64,000 bases of DNA from Candidatus Pantoea persica (GTDB taxonomy: Bacteria > Pseudomonadota > Gammaproteobacteria > Enterobacterales > Enterobacteriaceae): assembly GCF_013753875.1 (NCBI RefSeq), contig NZ_SMDS01000016.1, positions 186,001 through 250,000 on the forward strand, written 5' to 3'. How positions within the stretch are numbered: position 1 is the stretch's first letter; each line of letters starts with the position of its first letter. This document shows, in pieces, positions 1 through 8,558 of this stretch. Under the pieces are notes generated by a model, which made no database searches, was not told where the DNA came from, and was given only the letters and a program-made list of their open reading frames with translations. The translations under genes and the position numbers were made by a program.

Positions 1-96
1 CAGGTTGAAGCTTTCCGCTACAACGATAAGGCGCTGGAAAAATTCAACGACATCCTGCTTGCGGAGTTAGAAGCCGCAAACAGCGGACTCGTGTAG
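1..96 (+). CDS. 3' end of an unidentified prophage gene
   Basis: An open frame enters from the left edge and gives about 31 residues (ending ELEAANSGLV) before a TAG stop. I do not recognise the family. It lies upstream of phage genes on the same strand, so it is probably prophage, but the N-terminus is outside the window. Confidence 0.4.
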   Translation, partial: QVEAFRYNDKALEKFNDILLAELEAANSGLV

Positions 97-159
97 CAAG
101 AAACCGAAACTCAGCAACCGTATTGACGGAAGATCAACCCATGCGCTATAGTCGCTCTG

Positions 160-404
160 CATCTGCAAATTCAGGTGCCGGGTTTAGTACCCCGGATAAC
201 TAACAAGGCGCATAACACACGCCTACAGCGTGTTTTTTTATGCGTCAGTCCGCCATATCAGAATAATGGTGGGCTGGATGGGGGAGCCGCAAGGCTCGCC
301 GGGTCCTTGTTAGCCGGTCGTACTAACCCTATCCAGCTCGCCACCATACAGAGCTTAGTACCTCTAGGTGGTGATGTTCCTTAACTAACAAGGAAATCAT
401 TACT
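160..404 (+). other. Phage leader resembling Icd/Ash-type overlapping coding region
   Basis: This stretch precedes the antirepressor gene. It has the composition seen upstream of lambdoid regulators that encode Icd-like or Ash-like small proteins: a GCCGGG...CCCGG hairpin near 177-196, the words GGGGGAGCCGCAAGGC, and a final TAACTAACAAGGAAATC just before the downstream ATG. The reading frames are interrupted, so no intact Icd-like protein is evident. It may be a decayed gene or simply the antirepressor leader and ribosome binding site (AAGGAAA). Confidence 0.35.
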
Positions 405-1163
405 ATGACAACGTCAATGTTCCGCAATACCGTTATTGAAACCATCTCCCACAACGGGCAGATCTGGTTCACTTCTACCGAGCTTGCTAAAGCGCTCGAG
501 TACTCCAGCGTCAAATCGGTTACTAACCTTTACAACCGGAATCGAGATGAGTTCACAGAGGGTATGTCATTGGTCATTGATTCAGTGACCAATGGAATAA
601 ACAATAGCTTACGCAAGATTGGGCTTCGCATTTTCTCCCTGCACGGCGCTCACCTGATTGCAATGTTCGCCAACACGCCGATCTCCAAAGAGTTCCGTAA
701 ATGGGTATTGGATATCCTCGACAAAGAAACCAGTATCCCACAATACAAATCCCAAGCCGCCGAACTGTTCAACAATGATGATACCCGTTGCCTGACCCAT
801 TTGGTCTGGAGCATGGCGAACGGCTTTCACTTTGACCGCGCCTGGACACAGGCTATCTGGTATGCCCTGCGCCGTGTAACCGGCGTACCCTCCCCTCAGC
901 ACTTCGAAATCCGGCAACTCCCCCTGCTGGCCGAAGAGTGCCGCAGTATTTACGGCATTACCAACACGCTCAAGGGTGCCATCTTCGACGCTGAGAAGCA
1001 GACGATACGCCGTGTTCTGCGTCACCGTGAAGATGAAGCTATCGTACTGGGCGAGATGCAGCACATGCTTGAAGAGAGCACTCAGCAGCATTACGGCGTC
1101 ATGACCCATGCGCTCGAAAAATGGCAACAGGCGAACGTTAACCAGTTCCTGCAACGCCACTAA
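405..1163 (+). CDS. Phage antirepressor, BRO-N / P22AR type
   Basis: A 252-residue protein. The N-terminal ~110 residues resemble the BRO-N/P22 antirepressor DNA-binding domain, with VWFTS-like IWFTSTELAKAL, the turn SVTNLYNRN and the conserved HGAHLIAMFANT and FRKWVLDIL segments. The C-terminal part is helical and polar, as in P22AR C-terminal domains. Such proteins usually counteract phage repressors or act as early regulators. The start is the ATG preceded by AACAAGGAAATC. It is followed 68 bp later by a Rha-family gene on the same strand. No lesion is seen. The family assignment is good; the target repressor is unknown. Confidence 0.78.
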   Translation: MTTSMFRNTVIETISHNGQIWFTSTELAKALEYSSVKSVTNLYNRNRDEFTEGMSLVIDSVTNGINNSLRKIGLRIFSLHGAHLIAMFANTPISKEFRKWVLDILDKETSIPQYKSQAAELFNNDDTRCLTHLVWSMANGFHFDRAWTQAIWYALRRVTGVPSPQHFEIRQLPLLAEECRSIYGITNTLKGAIFDAEKQTIRRVLRHREDEAIVLGEMQHMLEESTQQHYGVMTHALEKWQQANVNQFLQRH

Positions 1164-1231
1164 CCCACTAATCCCGCCCCGGTATCGTGCCGGGGTTCCA
1201 TTAATCACATTCACTTGTGAGGAGATTGATC

Positions 1232-1981
1232 ATGCAAAATTTAACAATTGCACAAACATTAACCATGTCCAGCCGCGAGATTGCGGAGCTGACAGAAAAG
1301 CAACATAAGAACGTCAAGCGAGACATCGAAAAGATGCTCGTTGAACTGGGAGAAGATACGCTCAGTTTTGAGCATATCTATCTGGACTCCATGAATCGCC
1401 AGCAGACTGAGTATCTTCTCGACCGCGACCACACCGAATGCCTGCTCACAGGCTACAGCGCCATTCAACGCATGCGCGTTATCAAACGCTGGCATGAGCT
1501 TGAAGAGCGTGCAAGCCAGTTTACTATACCACAAACCTATCCAGAGGCCCTGCGCCTCGCCGCCGAACTGGCAGAGGAAACCCAGCAGCTAAAACTGATC
1601 AACAAAGAGCAGGAGGCTGAAATCCACGACCTCAAGAGCCTGTTCAAGGAGGTCATGACCCCTATCCAGTTCTGCAAAATGCTCAACGGTGTTAACACCC
1701 AGAAAGTGAACCAGTGGTTAGCAGAGCGTAACTGGCTCTACAACGAAAGCCAATCCGGTACCCGTTGGCGCGCCACGTCGTACGCCCGAGACAAATATCT
1801 GACTGAGCACCAACATCTGACTAGCGTTCATGGTGCCGATGACTTCATTAAGCACCAGCCGGTACTCCTTCGTAAAGGCGCTGAACGCCTCTACGTCCTT
1901 TACCGTCGTGGCAAAGTGCCCATGAAACTCAACTGGAACGGCGATTTTACCCACCAGAAGCACGTCAGCCTTGCATCGTGA
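1232..1981 (+). CDS. Rha-family phage regulatory protein
   Basis: A 249-residue protein. The first ~100 residues match the pRha domain: MSSREIAELTEKQHKNVKRDI, then YLLDRDHTECLLTGYS and MRVIKRWHELE. A coiled, acidic middle section (about residues 110-150) leads to a C-terminal antirepressor-like part (ITPIQFCKML-type start, QKVNQWLAERNWL). Rha proteins are lambdoid phage regulators that interfere with growth in some hosts. An in-frame GTG lies 15 bp upstream, but GAGGAGA sits 7 bp before the ATG at 1232, so I chose that start. It is intact. Confidence 0.78.
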   Translation: MQNLTIAQTLTMSSREIAELTEKQHKNVKRDIEKMLVELGEDTLSFEHIYLDSMNRQQTEYLLDRDHTECLLTGYSAIQRMRVIKRWHELEERASQFTIPQTYPEALRLAAELAEETQQLKLINKEQEAEIHDLKSLFKEVMTPIQFCKMLNGVNTQKVNQWLAERNWLYNESQSGTRWRATSYARDKYLTEHQHLTSVHGADDFIKHQPVLLRKGAERLYVLYRRGKVPMKLNWNGDFTHQKHVSLAS

Positions 1982-1993
1982 GAGGAACAACGA

Positions 1994-2203
1994 ATGAAAC
2001 CTAAAATACCTAACAGGATAAAAGAGCGTGAGAGGTTATTTAAACGCTTATACCGTGAAGGACTTATTCATGCAAGACGCATACGACGAACCGGTTATTT
2101 ATCAATACGGCTCTCCTTCTGCTGGCGCATGTTATCCAAAGATAACGGTCAGAGTTGGAAGACCATGAGCCACGCCAAGTACGACACCCAAATAGCAATA
2201 TAA
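1994..2203 (+). CDS. Small basic phage protein, unknown
   Basis: A 69-codon frame starting 12 bp after the Rha stop, with GAGAGGAACAACG upstream as ribosome binding site. The first 30 residues are very basic (KPKIPNRIKERERLFKRLYREG). The second half overlaps another small frame and may not be authentic. No recognisable domain. It is probably a small phage gene whose true 3' end may have been altered. Confidence 0.35.
   Translation: MKPKIPNRIKERERLFKRLYREGLIHARRIRRTGYLSIRLSFCWRMLSKDNGQSWKTMSHAKYDTQIAI
2070..2168 (+). CDS. Overlapping 32-residue phage ORF
   Basis: An ATG at 2070, preceded by GTGAAGGAC, opens a 32-residue frame (MQDAYDEPVIYQYGSPSAGA...) ending in TGA at 2166-2168, in a different frame from the gene it overlaps. 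The composition looks like a natural small phage peptide rather than a random shadow, but no family is recognised. Confidence 0.3.
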   Translation: MQDAYDEPVIYQYGSPSAGACYPKITVRVGRP

Positions 2204-2218
2204 TCACAGGAGCACTCC

Positions 2219-2506
2219 ATGAATTATGCATTCGCGGGTCATGCTGCCCTCATGGGGAGCTATCACCCGCAAGAAACCCAACTGGATAAATGGGTTCAAT
2301 GGCTGCGAAACGGATACCGAAAGGTTATCGATATCCTCGGGCAGCAAGGCAAACCTCTACGACCTGCATCAGTACTTTAACCACGGCTGTTACAGCATGA
2401 AATCACCTGCATCACAGCACACCCTGTCGGCAACCTTCACGGTACCGTCTCCGAGATTCACAAATCCTCCCTGCCCGCCGTCATGACGAACGGCACAGCG
2501 GCTTAA
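2219..2506 (+). pseudogene. Small phage gene with in-frame TAA
   Basis: The ATG at 2219 follows CACAGGAGCACTCC, a good ribosome binding site. It opens 53 codons (MNYAFAGHAALMGSYH..., then DKWVQWLRNGYRKVIDILG) and stops at TAA 2378-2380. The same frame then stays open for 41 more codons with protein-like composition (HEITCITAHPVGNLHG, ending MTNGTAA) to a TAA at 2504. I read this as one gene of about 95 codons with a CAA to TAA change. Alternatively it is a complete 53-residue protein plus a second small frame. Confidence 0.42.
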
Positions 2507-2524
2507 TTTTAGCAGAGGTAAATA

Positions 2525-2764
2525 ATGGCATACATCACCTTATCCGAGTGGAATCGGCGGCAACCCCGTTCGCGTTGTATGGAAACCGTCAGGCGATTGG
2601 TCGGGAACGGAATGATTTTTCCCGCACCGATACGAGATGGGCGCGAATATCTGGTTGAGGAAAACGCCTGCAAGCTCACCAAGAACAAAAACATTGACCC
2701 ATCCAGCGCCCTTCACCCCACCCTGTTATCGAGGATAAGACATGGCACGCCGGAGAAGCCATAA
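2525..2764 (+). CDS. xis: Excisionase-like protein
   Basis: A 79-residue protein with ITLSEWNRR...METVRRLVGNGMIFPAPIRDGREY, the winged-helix pattern of lambda-type excisionases (recognition segment plus a tyrosine in a beta strand). It ends 23 bp inside the integrase gene, the usual xis-int overlap in lambdoid phages. Its role would be to bend the attachment site and steer integrase to excision. It is intact, but its partner integrase is frameshifted. Confidence 0.68.
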   Translation: MAYITLSEWNRRQPRSRCMETVRRLVGNGMIFPAPIRDGREYLVEENACKLTKNKNIDPSSALHPTLLSRIRHGTPEKP

Positions 2765-3805
2765 GAACCGCGATTTGCCGCCAAACCTACAACCGCGCAA
2801 TGGCGGCTATTTTTGCTACCGTGACCCGCGCACCGGAAAAGAATACGGCCTGTGCCGCCATCGACAGGAGGCCATACGCAAGCCATCGCTGCTAATATGG
2901 CGATTTATGGCTCATCAAAACAATCACCACTCGTTGACCGCATCAGCGGCACACAGGCGACCACAGTTAACGAATGGACTACACGTTATCTGGAAATATT
3001 GGAGACCCGGAAACTCAAACCGAAAACGATGAGCGAGTACAATAAATACCTGAAAGCAGTTAGCGCCAATTTAGGCGAATTTGCTCTTCAGAAATTAGAA
3101 ACCAAAGACATTGCCTCGTTCCTGAATCAGTGGGTAAAAGCGGGGAAAGTGACAATGGCGAACCGCATCAGAGCATTGCTGCTTGACCTGTTTCGTGAGG
3201 CCATTGCCGAGGGGCTGCTCAAAAGCAATCCAGCCGAAGCTACGCGCAACCAGCGGGTAGAAATTCAACGTGAGCGCATAACTCTGGACGACTGGAAGGC
3301 TATCCGTAAAGCAGCAGATAAATTACCCGCATGGGTTGGCCCCTGCCTTGACCTGGCCCTACTCACAGGACAACGCCTGAGCGATGTACAGGGCATGTGC
3401 TGGAGTGATTACCGGGATGGACGTCTTTACGTCAGACAGGAAAAAACAGGCATGATGCTGGCTATCGCGGAAACGACCCGCCTTAAATGCCTGAACCTTT
3501 CTCTTTTGGATGTACTTAAACGATTCAAAACATTAAACGATGGCGAACATCACATTGTGGCCGATGAAAAACAACGTGTGCTCGCCAGGAAAACACTGTC
3601 TGAAGCATTCATGAAAGCACGTCGAGAATCTGGATTAGAGTGGGAAGGCACACCCCCTTCGTTTCATGAAATTAGAAGTCTATCCGCTCGTTTATATGCA
3701 GAGGAAAAAGGGAAAGACTATGCACAAAAGCTGCTGGGTCATAAATCAGCAACCATGACCGACAAGTACCGGGATGCAAGAGGCTCAGAATGGACGGAGG
3801 TGTAA
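2742..3805 (+). pseudogene. int: Lambda-type tyrosine integrase, frameshifted
   Basis: The N-terminus (MARRRSHKNRDLPPNL, FCYRDPRTGKEYGL) closely resembles the lambda Int arm-binding domain. Around 2880 the frame shifts by one base: the first frame reaches QEAIR and the sense continues in another frame from QAIAANMAIYG to the end. The catalytic domain has the expected residues: Arg in TGQRLSD, HEIRSLSARLY (His-x-x-Arg), LLGHKS and the nucleophile Tyr in DKYRDARG. The total would be about 354 residues, the normal length. The shift separates the arm-binding domain from the rest, so the prophage probably cannot excise unless a relative supplies integrase. Confidence 0.88.
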
Positions 3806-3807
3806 TT

Positions 3808-3839
3808 ATTTCGATCGAATTTCGAGTAATTTCGATCGA
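3808..3839 (+). repeat. Three phased ATTTCGA repeats, possible integrase arm sites
   Basis: ATTTCGA starts at 3808, 3819 and 3829, spaced by 11 and 10 bp, about one helical turn. The first and third extend to ATTTCGATCGA. They lie 3 bp after the integrase stop, where lambda-like attP arms carry tandem Int arm-binding sites. The core sequence was not identified; the first acrB-like codons appear about 40 bp later. Confidence 0.45.
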
Positions 3840-3877
3840 TTGCTTGTAACCCTTTGAATAAAAAAGCTGATATTTCA

Positions 3878-6475
3878 CCACCGCTGTATAACTATCAGCT
3901 GATGCCGGTCGACGTGATCAGCGCGATCAATACCCAGAACGCCCAGGTTGTGGCCGGCCAACTAGGCGGCGCGCCCGCTGCTCCGAACCAGCAGCTGAAC
4001 GCTTCGATTATTGCGCAGACGCGTCTGACCTCTACCGACGAGTTCGGCAAGATCCTGCTGAAGGTCAATACCGACGGCTTGCAGGTGCGCCTTCGCGACG
4101 TGGCAAGAATCGAGCTGGGCGGCGAGAACTATGAGGTTATCGCGCGCTTTAATGGCAAGCCCGCTTCCGGTATCGGTATCAAGCTGGCCACCGGCGCCAA
4201 CGCGCTGGATACCGCCAATACGGTGAAAGCGCAGCTGGCCAAGCTGCAGTCTACCTTCCCGGCTGGCCTGAAAGTAGTTTACCCGTACGACACCACGCCG
4301 TTCGTTAAGATTTCTATCTTCGAGGTGGTGAAAACCCTGCTCGAAGCGATTGTACTGGTGTTCCTAGTGATGTATCTCTTTCTGCAGAACTTCCGCGCCA
4401 CGCTGATCCCGACCATTGCGGTGCCGGTGGTGCTGCTCGGCACCTTCGTCATCATCAACGCCTTCGGCTACTCGATAAACACGCTAACGATGTTCGACAT
4501 GGTGCTCGCCATCGGCCTGCTGGTGGATGACGCTATCGTGGTGGTGGAGAACGTCGAGCGCATAATGGCCGAAGAGGGGCTGCCGCCCAAAGAGGCCACC
4601 CGCCGCTCGATGGAGCAGATTCAGGGCACGCTGCTCGGCATCGCGCTGGTGCTGTCGGTGGTGTTTATCCCGATGGCCTTCTTCGGCGGCTCCACCGGCG
4701 TAATCTACCGTCAGTTCTAAATCACCATCATTTCCGCGATGGCGCTGTCGGTGCTGGTGGCGTTGATCCTGACGCCGGCGCTCTGCGCCACTATGCTGAA
4801 GCTGATCAAGAAAGGCGATCACGGCAAAACCACCGGTTTCTTCGGCTGGTTTAATCGTCTGTTCGACAAGAGCACCAGTCACTACGTCGACAGCGTCGGC
4901 CATATCGTGCGCAGCACCGGCCGCTATCTAGTGATCTATCTGGTGATCGTGGTGGGTATGGCGTATCTGTTCCTGCGTCTTCCCTCCTCGTTCCTGCCGG
5001 AAGAGGATCAGGGTCTGCTGCTCGCGCAGGCGCAGCTACCTGCAGGCGCGACGCTGGAGCGTACGCAGAAGGTCATGGATCAGATCACCGACTACTTCCT
5101 GACGAAAGAGAAAGACAGCGTGCAGTCGGTATTTACCGTTAACGGCTTCGGCTTCTCGGGCCGCGGTCAGAACACCGGCATAGCCTTCGTCAGCCTTAAG
5201 CCGTGGGACGAGCGCGGCGACAGCAATCTAAAAGTACCGGCTATCGCCGGACGCGCCATGCAGGCGCTGGGACAAATCAAAGATGCGGTGGTGTTCCCGT
5301 TCAACCTGCCGGCGATTATCGAACTGGGTAACGCCACCGGCTTCGACTTTGAGCTGATCGACCAGAACAACCTCGGCCATGAAAAACTGACCGAAGCTCG
5401 TAACCAGCTGCTGGGTATGGTGGCGCAGCATGGTGATACGCTGGTGGGCGTGCGCCCGAACGGCCTGGAAGATACGCCGCAGTACAAGCTGACCGTCGAT
5501 CAGGAAAAAGCGCAGGCGCTGGGTGTGTCGATTTCCGATATCAACACCACGCTGGGCGCGGCCTGGGGCGGCTCCTACGTCAATGACTTTATCGATCGCG
5601 GACGCGTGAAGAAGGTCTACGTCATGGGCGAAGCCAAAGACCGTATGCTGCCTGACGATATCAGCAAGTGGTATGTGCGCAACAGCAGCGGCACCATGGT
5701 GCCCTTCTCCGCCGTCTCGTCAGCGAAGTGGCAGTATGGTTCGCCGCGTCTGGAGCGCTATAACGGCCTGCCGTCGATGGAAATTCTGGGCCAGGCGGCG
5801 CCAAGCAAAAGCTCCGGCGACGCCATGAACCTGATGGAAGAGCTGGCATCGAAACTGCCGGCGGGCATTGGCTATGACTGGACCGGCATGTCCTATCAGG
5901 AACGCCTCTCTGGCAACCAGGCGCCGGTGCTCTACGCCATCTCGCTGATTGTGGTCTTCCTCTGTCTGGCGGCGCTCTATGAGAGCTGGTCGATTCCCTT
6001 CTCGGTCATGCTGGTGGTGCCGCTTGGGGTTGTCGGCGCGCTGATCTTTACCACGCTGCGCGGACTGAGCAACAACGTCTACTTCGTGGTGAGTCTGTTG
6101 ACTACCGTCGGCTTGTCGGCGAAAAACGCCATTCTGATCGTTGAATTCGCCGAGGATTTGATGGAGAAAGAGGGCAAAGGCTTGGTGGAAGCAACGCTGG
6201 AGGCGTGCCGTCTGCGTCTGCGTCTGCGTCTGCGTCCGATTCTGATGACCTCGCTCGCCTTTATCCTCGGCGTACTGCCGCTGGCGATCAGCACTGGCGC
6301 CGGTTCCGGCGCGCAGAACGCGGTAGGTACCGGCGTAATGGGCGGCATGGTCACGGCGACCGCGCTGGCGATCTTCTTCGTGCCAGTATTCTTCGTGGTG
6401 GTGCGCCGCTGCTTCAGCAAGAACAAGGCGGAAGTGGAGAAAGGCCACCCGATTGAACAGCATCTGCAACACTGA
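3878..6475 (+). pseudogene. acrB: acrB multidrug efflux pump, 5'-truncated with TAA
   Basis: From [11 protein letters not shown] onward the frame follows E. coli AcrB from about residue 187 to the C-terminus. It retains the proton-relay aspartates ([15 protein letters not shown]), [14 protein letters not shown] and the last transmembrane helices. The first ~185 codons are missing and are replaced by prophage sequence. A TAA at 4718-4720 replaces the Ser of YRQFSITI. A hexanucleotide expansion near 6211 adds about four residues. A rho-independent terminator follows. acrA is not in the window. The RND pump cannot be made from this copy. Confidence 0.95.
6211..6234 (+). repeat. (TCTGCG)4 hexanucleotide repeat in acrB
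   Basis: Four exact TCTGCG units encode alternating Leu-Arg. The equivalent E. coli AcrB segment is VRMRLRP, so this copy is about two units (12 bp, four residues) longer. It stays in frame. It probably arose by slippage after the gene lost function. Confidence 0.8.
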
Positions 6476-6490
6476 TTTTCATCTTTAACC

Positions 6491-6517
6491 AAAAGGCCGC
6501 GCATGCGGCCTTTTTTA
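6491..6517 (+). terminator. acrB terminator
   Basis: AAAAGGCCGC-GCAT-GCGGCCTTTTTT: a perfect GC-rich stem with a T run, 16 bp after the acrB stop. Confidence 0.85.
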
Positions 6518-6580
6518 TTGCCTTCGCCTGCCCGTCCTGAACCGATGTTGCATTTTACAGCGGCGGGCTAGGGCCATAAT

Positions 6581-6594
6581 AACATAATAATGTT
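6581..6594 (+). promoter_or_regulatory. Candidate operator upstream of rpmE2
   Basis: AACAT-AATA-ATGTT is a small AT-rich inverted repeat 30 bp before rpmE2. In related bacteria this gene pair is repressed by Zur under zinc sufficiency. The match to a Zur box is weaker than the perfect one at 8361-8375. Confidence 0.35.
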
Positions 6595-6624
6595 ACTTTA
6601 TGATATCACACAAAAAGAGGCGTT

Positions 6625-6885
6625 ATGAAACCGAATATCTATCCTGCCTACCGCCCGGTGGTTTTTCACGACACCACGGTAGATCACTATTTCAAGATCG
6701 GCTCCACCATAAAGACAGAGCGCACCATTGAGTTTGAAGGTGAAACCCTGCCCTATGTCACGCTAGACGTCTCGTCGGCCTCCCACGTCTTTTACACCGG
6801 CAAACAGAAAGATTTTGCCAAAGAGGGCAGCGCGGCGCGCTTCAATCAGCGCTTTGACCGTTTCCTCAAGAAATCAGGTAGCTGA
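6625..6885 (+). CDS. rpmE2: 50S ribosomal protein L31 type B
   Basis: An 86-residue protein very similar to E. coli YkgM/RpmE2 ([39 protein letters not shown]). It lacks the CxxC zinc ligands of the L31 type A form. The zinc-free paralogue replaces L31 on ribosomes when zinc is scarce, releasing zinc. AAAAAGAGGCGTT supplies the ribosome binding site. It is co-transcribed with rpmJ2, 2 bp downstream. It is intact, unlike the adjacent convergent transporter. Confidence 0.95.
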   Translation: MKPNIYPAYRPVVFHDTTVDHYFKIGSTIKTERTIEFEGETLPYVTLDVSSASHVFYTGKQKDFAKEGSAARFNQRFDRFLKKSGS

Positions 6886-6887
6886 GC

Positions 6888-7028
6888 ATGCAGGTAGTCA
6901 GCTCGCTGGCGTCAGCGAAAAAACGCCACAGGGATTGCAAGATCGTGCGCCACCACGGACGCGTGTTTGTGATATGCAAGTCAAACCCGCGCTTCAAGGC
7001 GGTACAGGGAAGAAAGAAGAAAAAATAA
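6888..7028 (+). CDS. rpmJ2: 50S ribosomal protein L36 type B
   Basis: A 46-residue protein ([17 protein letters not shown]..., [19 protein letters not shown]) matching E. coli YkgO. It has the C-minus pattern of L36 that does not bind zinc. The ATG is 2 bp after the rpmE2 stop, so the two are translationally coupled. A hairpin terminator follows. Confidence 0.95.
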   Translation: MQVVSSLASAKKRHRDCKIVRHHGRVFVICKSNPRFKAVQGRKKKK

Positions 7029-7040
7029 CGTGTCGTGATA

Positions 7041-7070
7041 GCTGGCCGGGAGCAATCCCAGCCTTTTTTA
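7041..7070 (+). terminator. rpmE2-rpmJ2 terminator
   Basis: GCTGG...CCAGC stem followed by CTTTTTTATT, 12 bp after the rpmJ2 stop. Confidence 0.7.
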
Positions 7071-7098
7071 TTGCATGCTGCGGCTGAGGATATCGACG

Positions 7099-7610
7099 TT
7101 ATGCCGAGTCGGCATCGAAGACGTCGATCACCAGCGGGCGGTAAATCAGCGCCAGCATCAGCAGCGTAAAGGCGGCAATGGCGCCCACCAGCAGCAGCGC
7201 CGGGTTATCCACCGCCAGCAGCGAGCCAAACAGAACATGCAGCAGATCGATACTGGAGCCGCACAGCGACACCAGCGTCACGCAGAGCGCCAGCGATCCG
7301 AGATAAAAACCGGCAAAGCTGGCGTCCTCTTTCAGCGGCGTATAGCGACTCACCGCGCCAGAGAGCAGCGACACCGCCAGCCCGGCGATCAGCCCCGCCA
7401 ACACCCATCGCTACCAGCGAGAGGCCGGAAATCAGGTAGCCGATCGCGGCGCCGGGCAGCACGCGCATGGGAGAGCGCGTCGCCAGTCAGGCTCATACGG
7501 CGCAGCGAAAGAAAGACGCCGAGCGGCGTGGCGCTGAGAGCCAGCGCGACGTAGGCCACCAGGGCGCGGCGCATAAAGCCGAACTAGAGAAAAGGGTGAA
7601 GCAGTGTCAT
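7099..7610 (-). pseudogene. Zinc-type ABC importer permease, broken
   Basis: The reading follows ZnuB/MntB-family permeases: LSLRRMSLTGDALSHA, LPGAAIGYLISGLSLVAMG, IAGLAVSLLSGAVSRYTPLKED and IDLLHVLFGSLLAVD. Codon 9 is TAG (7584-7586), frames shift near 7400 and 7470, and the protein stops about 100 residues short, with the missing 3' end apparently deleted up to the rpmJ2 terminator. ATGA overlaps the end of the ATPase gene. In relatives this importer is Zur-controlled and sits beside rpmE2-rpmJ2. Confidence 0.85.
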
Positions 7611-8243
7611 GAGGCGAGATCGCGCAGCGGCACGTCGACAGCGGGCGTCGTCCATTGACAAAATGTCGCTGAAGTAGCGCGCCACCAGCGGTCGGTCGTG
7701 CAGCACTACCAGCAGTGTAGTGCCCGCCTGCTGCTGCAGAATCGTCATCAGCAAAGCAACCGTGCGGCTGTCGATGCCGTTGAACGGCTCATCCAGCAGC
7801 CACAGGCGGCTCGTAGCAGCAGACGCGCAAAGAGCACGCGCTGCAGCTGGCCGCCGGAGAGCGTGCCCGGCTGCGCATCGGCGAAGGCACGCTTGCACCG
7901 CATCCAGCGACGCAAAGATCTCCTCGCGCATGTCTGAACTTACGCCGCCGAACCAGCCGCAGCGCGGCCAACAGCCCATGGAAAACAGCTCGAAAACCGT
8001 CAGGGGAAAACGCGCCTCAAGTTCGCTACGCTGCGGCATCCAGCCAATTTTGCGGCGGGACAGCCGCACATCGCAGCGCCCCGCCACCGGCTTAATCAGT
8101 CTGGCAATGGTTTTCAGCAGCGTGGACTTGCCGCTGCAGTTGGCGCCGACCAGCACCGTCATGCTTACCTGCGCCAGTTCGGCATCGACCACGGGGGTGA
8201 CGGCCACGCCCTGATAGCCCGCCTGAAGTTGCGAAAAGTGCAT
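7607..8243 (-). pseudogene. Zinc-type ABC importer ATPase, frameshifted
   Basis: A ZnuC-like ATPase. It has Walker A GANCSGKSTLLK, then IGWMPQRSELEARFPLTV, the signature TLSGGQLQR (7845-7870 region, displaced frame), Walker B LWLLDEPFNGID and the switch LLVVLHDRPL. The parts lie in different frames: one shift near 7895 puts the signature out of frame, a second near 7810 restores it, and a third near the 3' end abolishes the natural VPLRDLAS end overlapping the permease start. The ATG at 8243 overlaps the stop of a 34-codon upstream ORF. Confidence 0.85.
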
Positions 8244-8347
8244 CACGGCTGCATCCCCCAGGTTATCGCCAGCGCTAGCAACAAGATAATGCCAGCGACT
8301 ATCGCCAGCCTGCCGCCCAGCGACAGAAACAATCCACTTTGATTCAT
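8243..8347 (-). CDS. 34-residue single-pass membrane peptide
   Basis: MNQSGLFLSLGGRLAIVAG followed by IILLLALAITWGMQP: one hydrophobic helix of about 18 residues with a basic residue before it. The ATG lies 14 bp from the Zur-like operator, with GGCGAG as a possible ribosome binding site. The stop shares one base with the ATPase start (TGATG), indicating coupling. It could be a genuine small subunit of the importer operon or a remnant of another component. It is intact while everything downstream is broken. Confidence 0.5.
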   Translation of the reverse strand: MNQSGLFLSLGGRLAIVAGIILLLALAITWGMQP

Positions 8348-8360
8348 CTGCTCGCCAATA

Positions 8361-8375
8361 TGTTATAATATAACA
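8361..8375 (-). promoter_or_regulatory. Zur-like operator
   Basis: TGTTATAATATAACA is a perfect 15-bp palindrome matching the core of gammaproteobacterial Zur boxes. It contains TATAAT-like sequence and so probably overlaps the -10 element of the leftward importer operon. Binding of Zur-Zn would block the promoter. No other perfect copy is seen in the window. Confidence 0.78.
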
Positions 8376-8558
8376 ATAATCTACCCTAATTGACTGGCCG
8401 CCGGTAAAGGCTATATGTATCAAAAGGTATCCGTCCGTGAGGCTTTTAAAATAAAGCGAGATGACAGCAGATTGATTTAACAGCAAAAAAGAGTTGGCAA
8501 ATAGCAATAACAGATATTATCCCCTGCTGGTGGCTTGCAAAGTGGTTGCACAAGTCAG

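Noticed and set aside
5720-6472. 250-codon open frame antisense to acrB
   Set aside because: Low-complexity reverse frame across the acrB C-terminus, including the hexanucleotide repeat.
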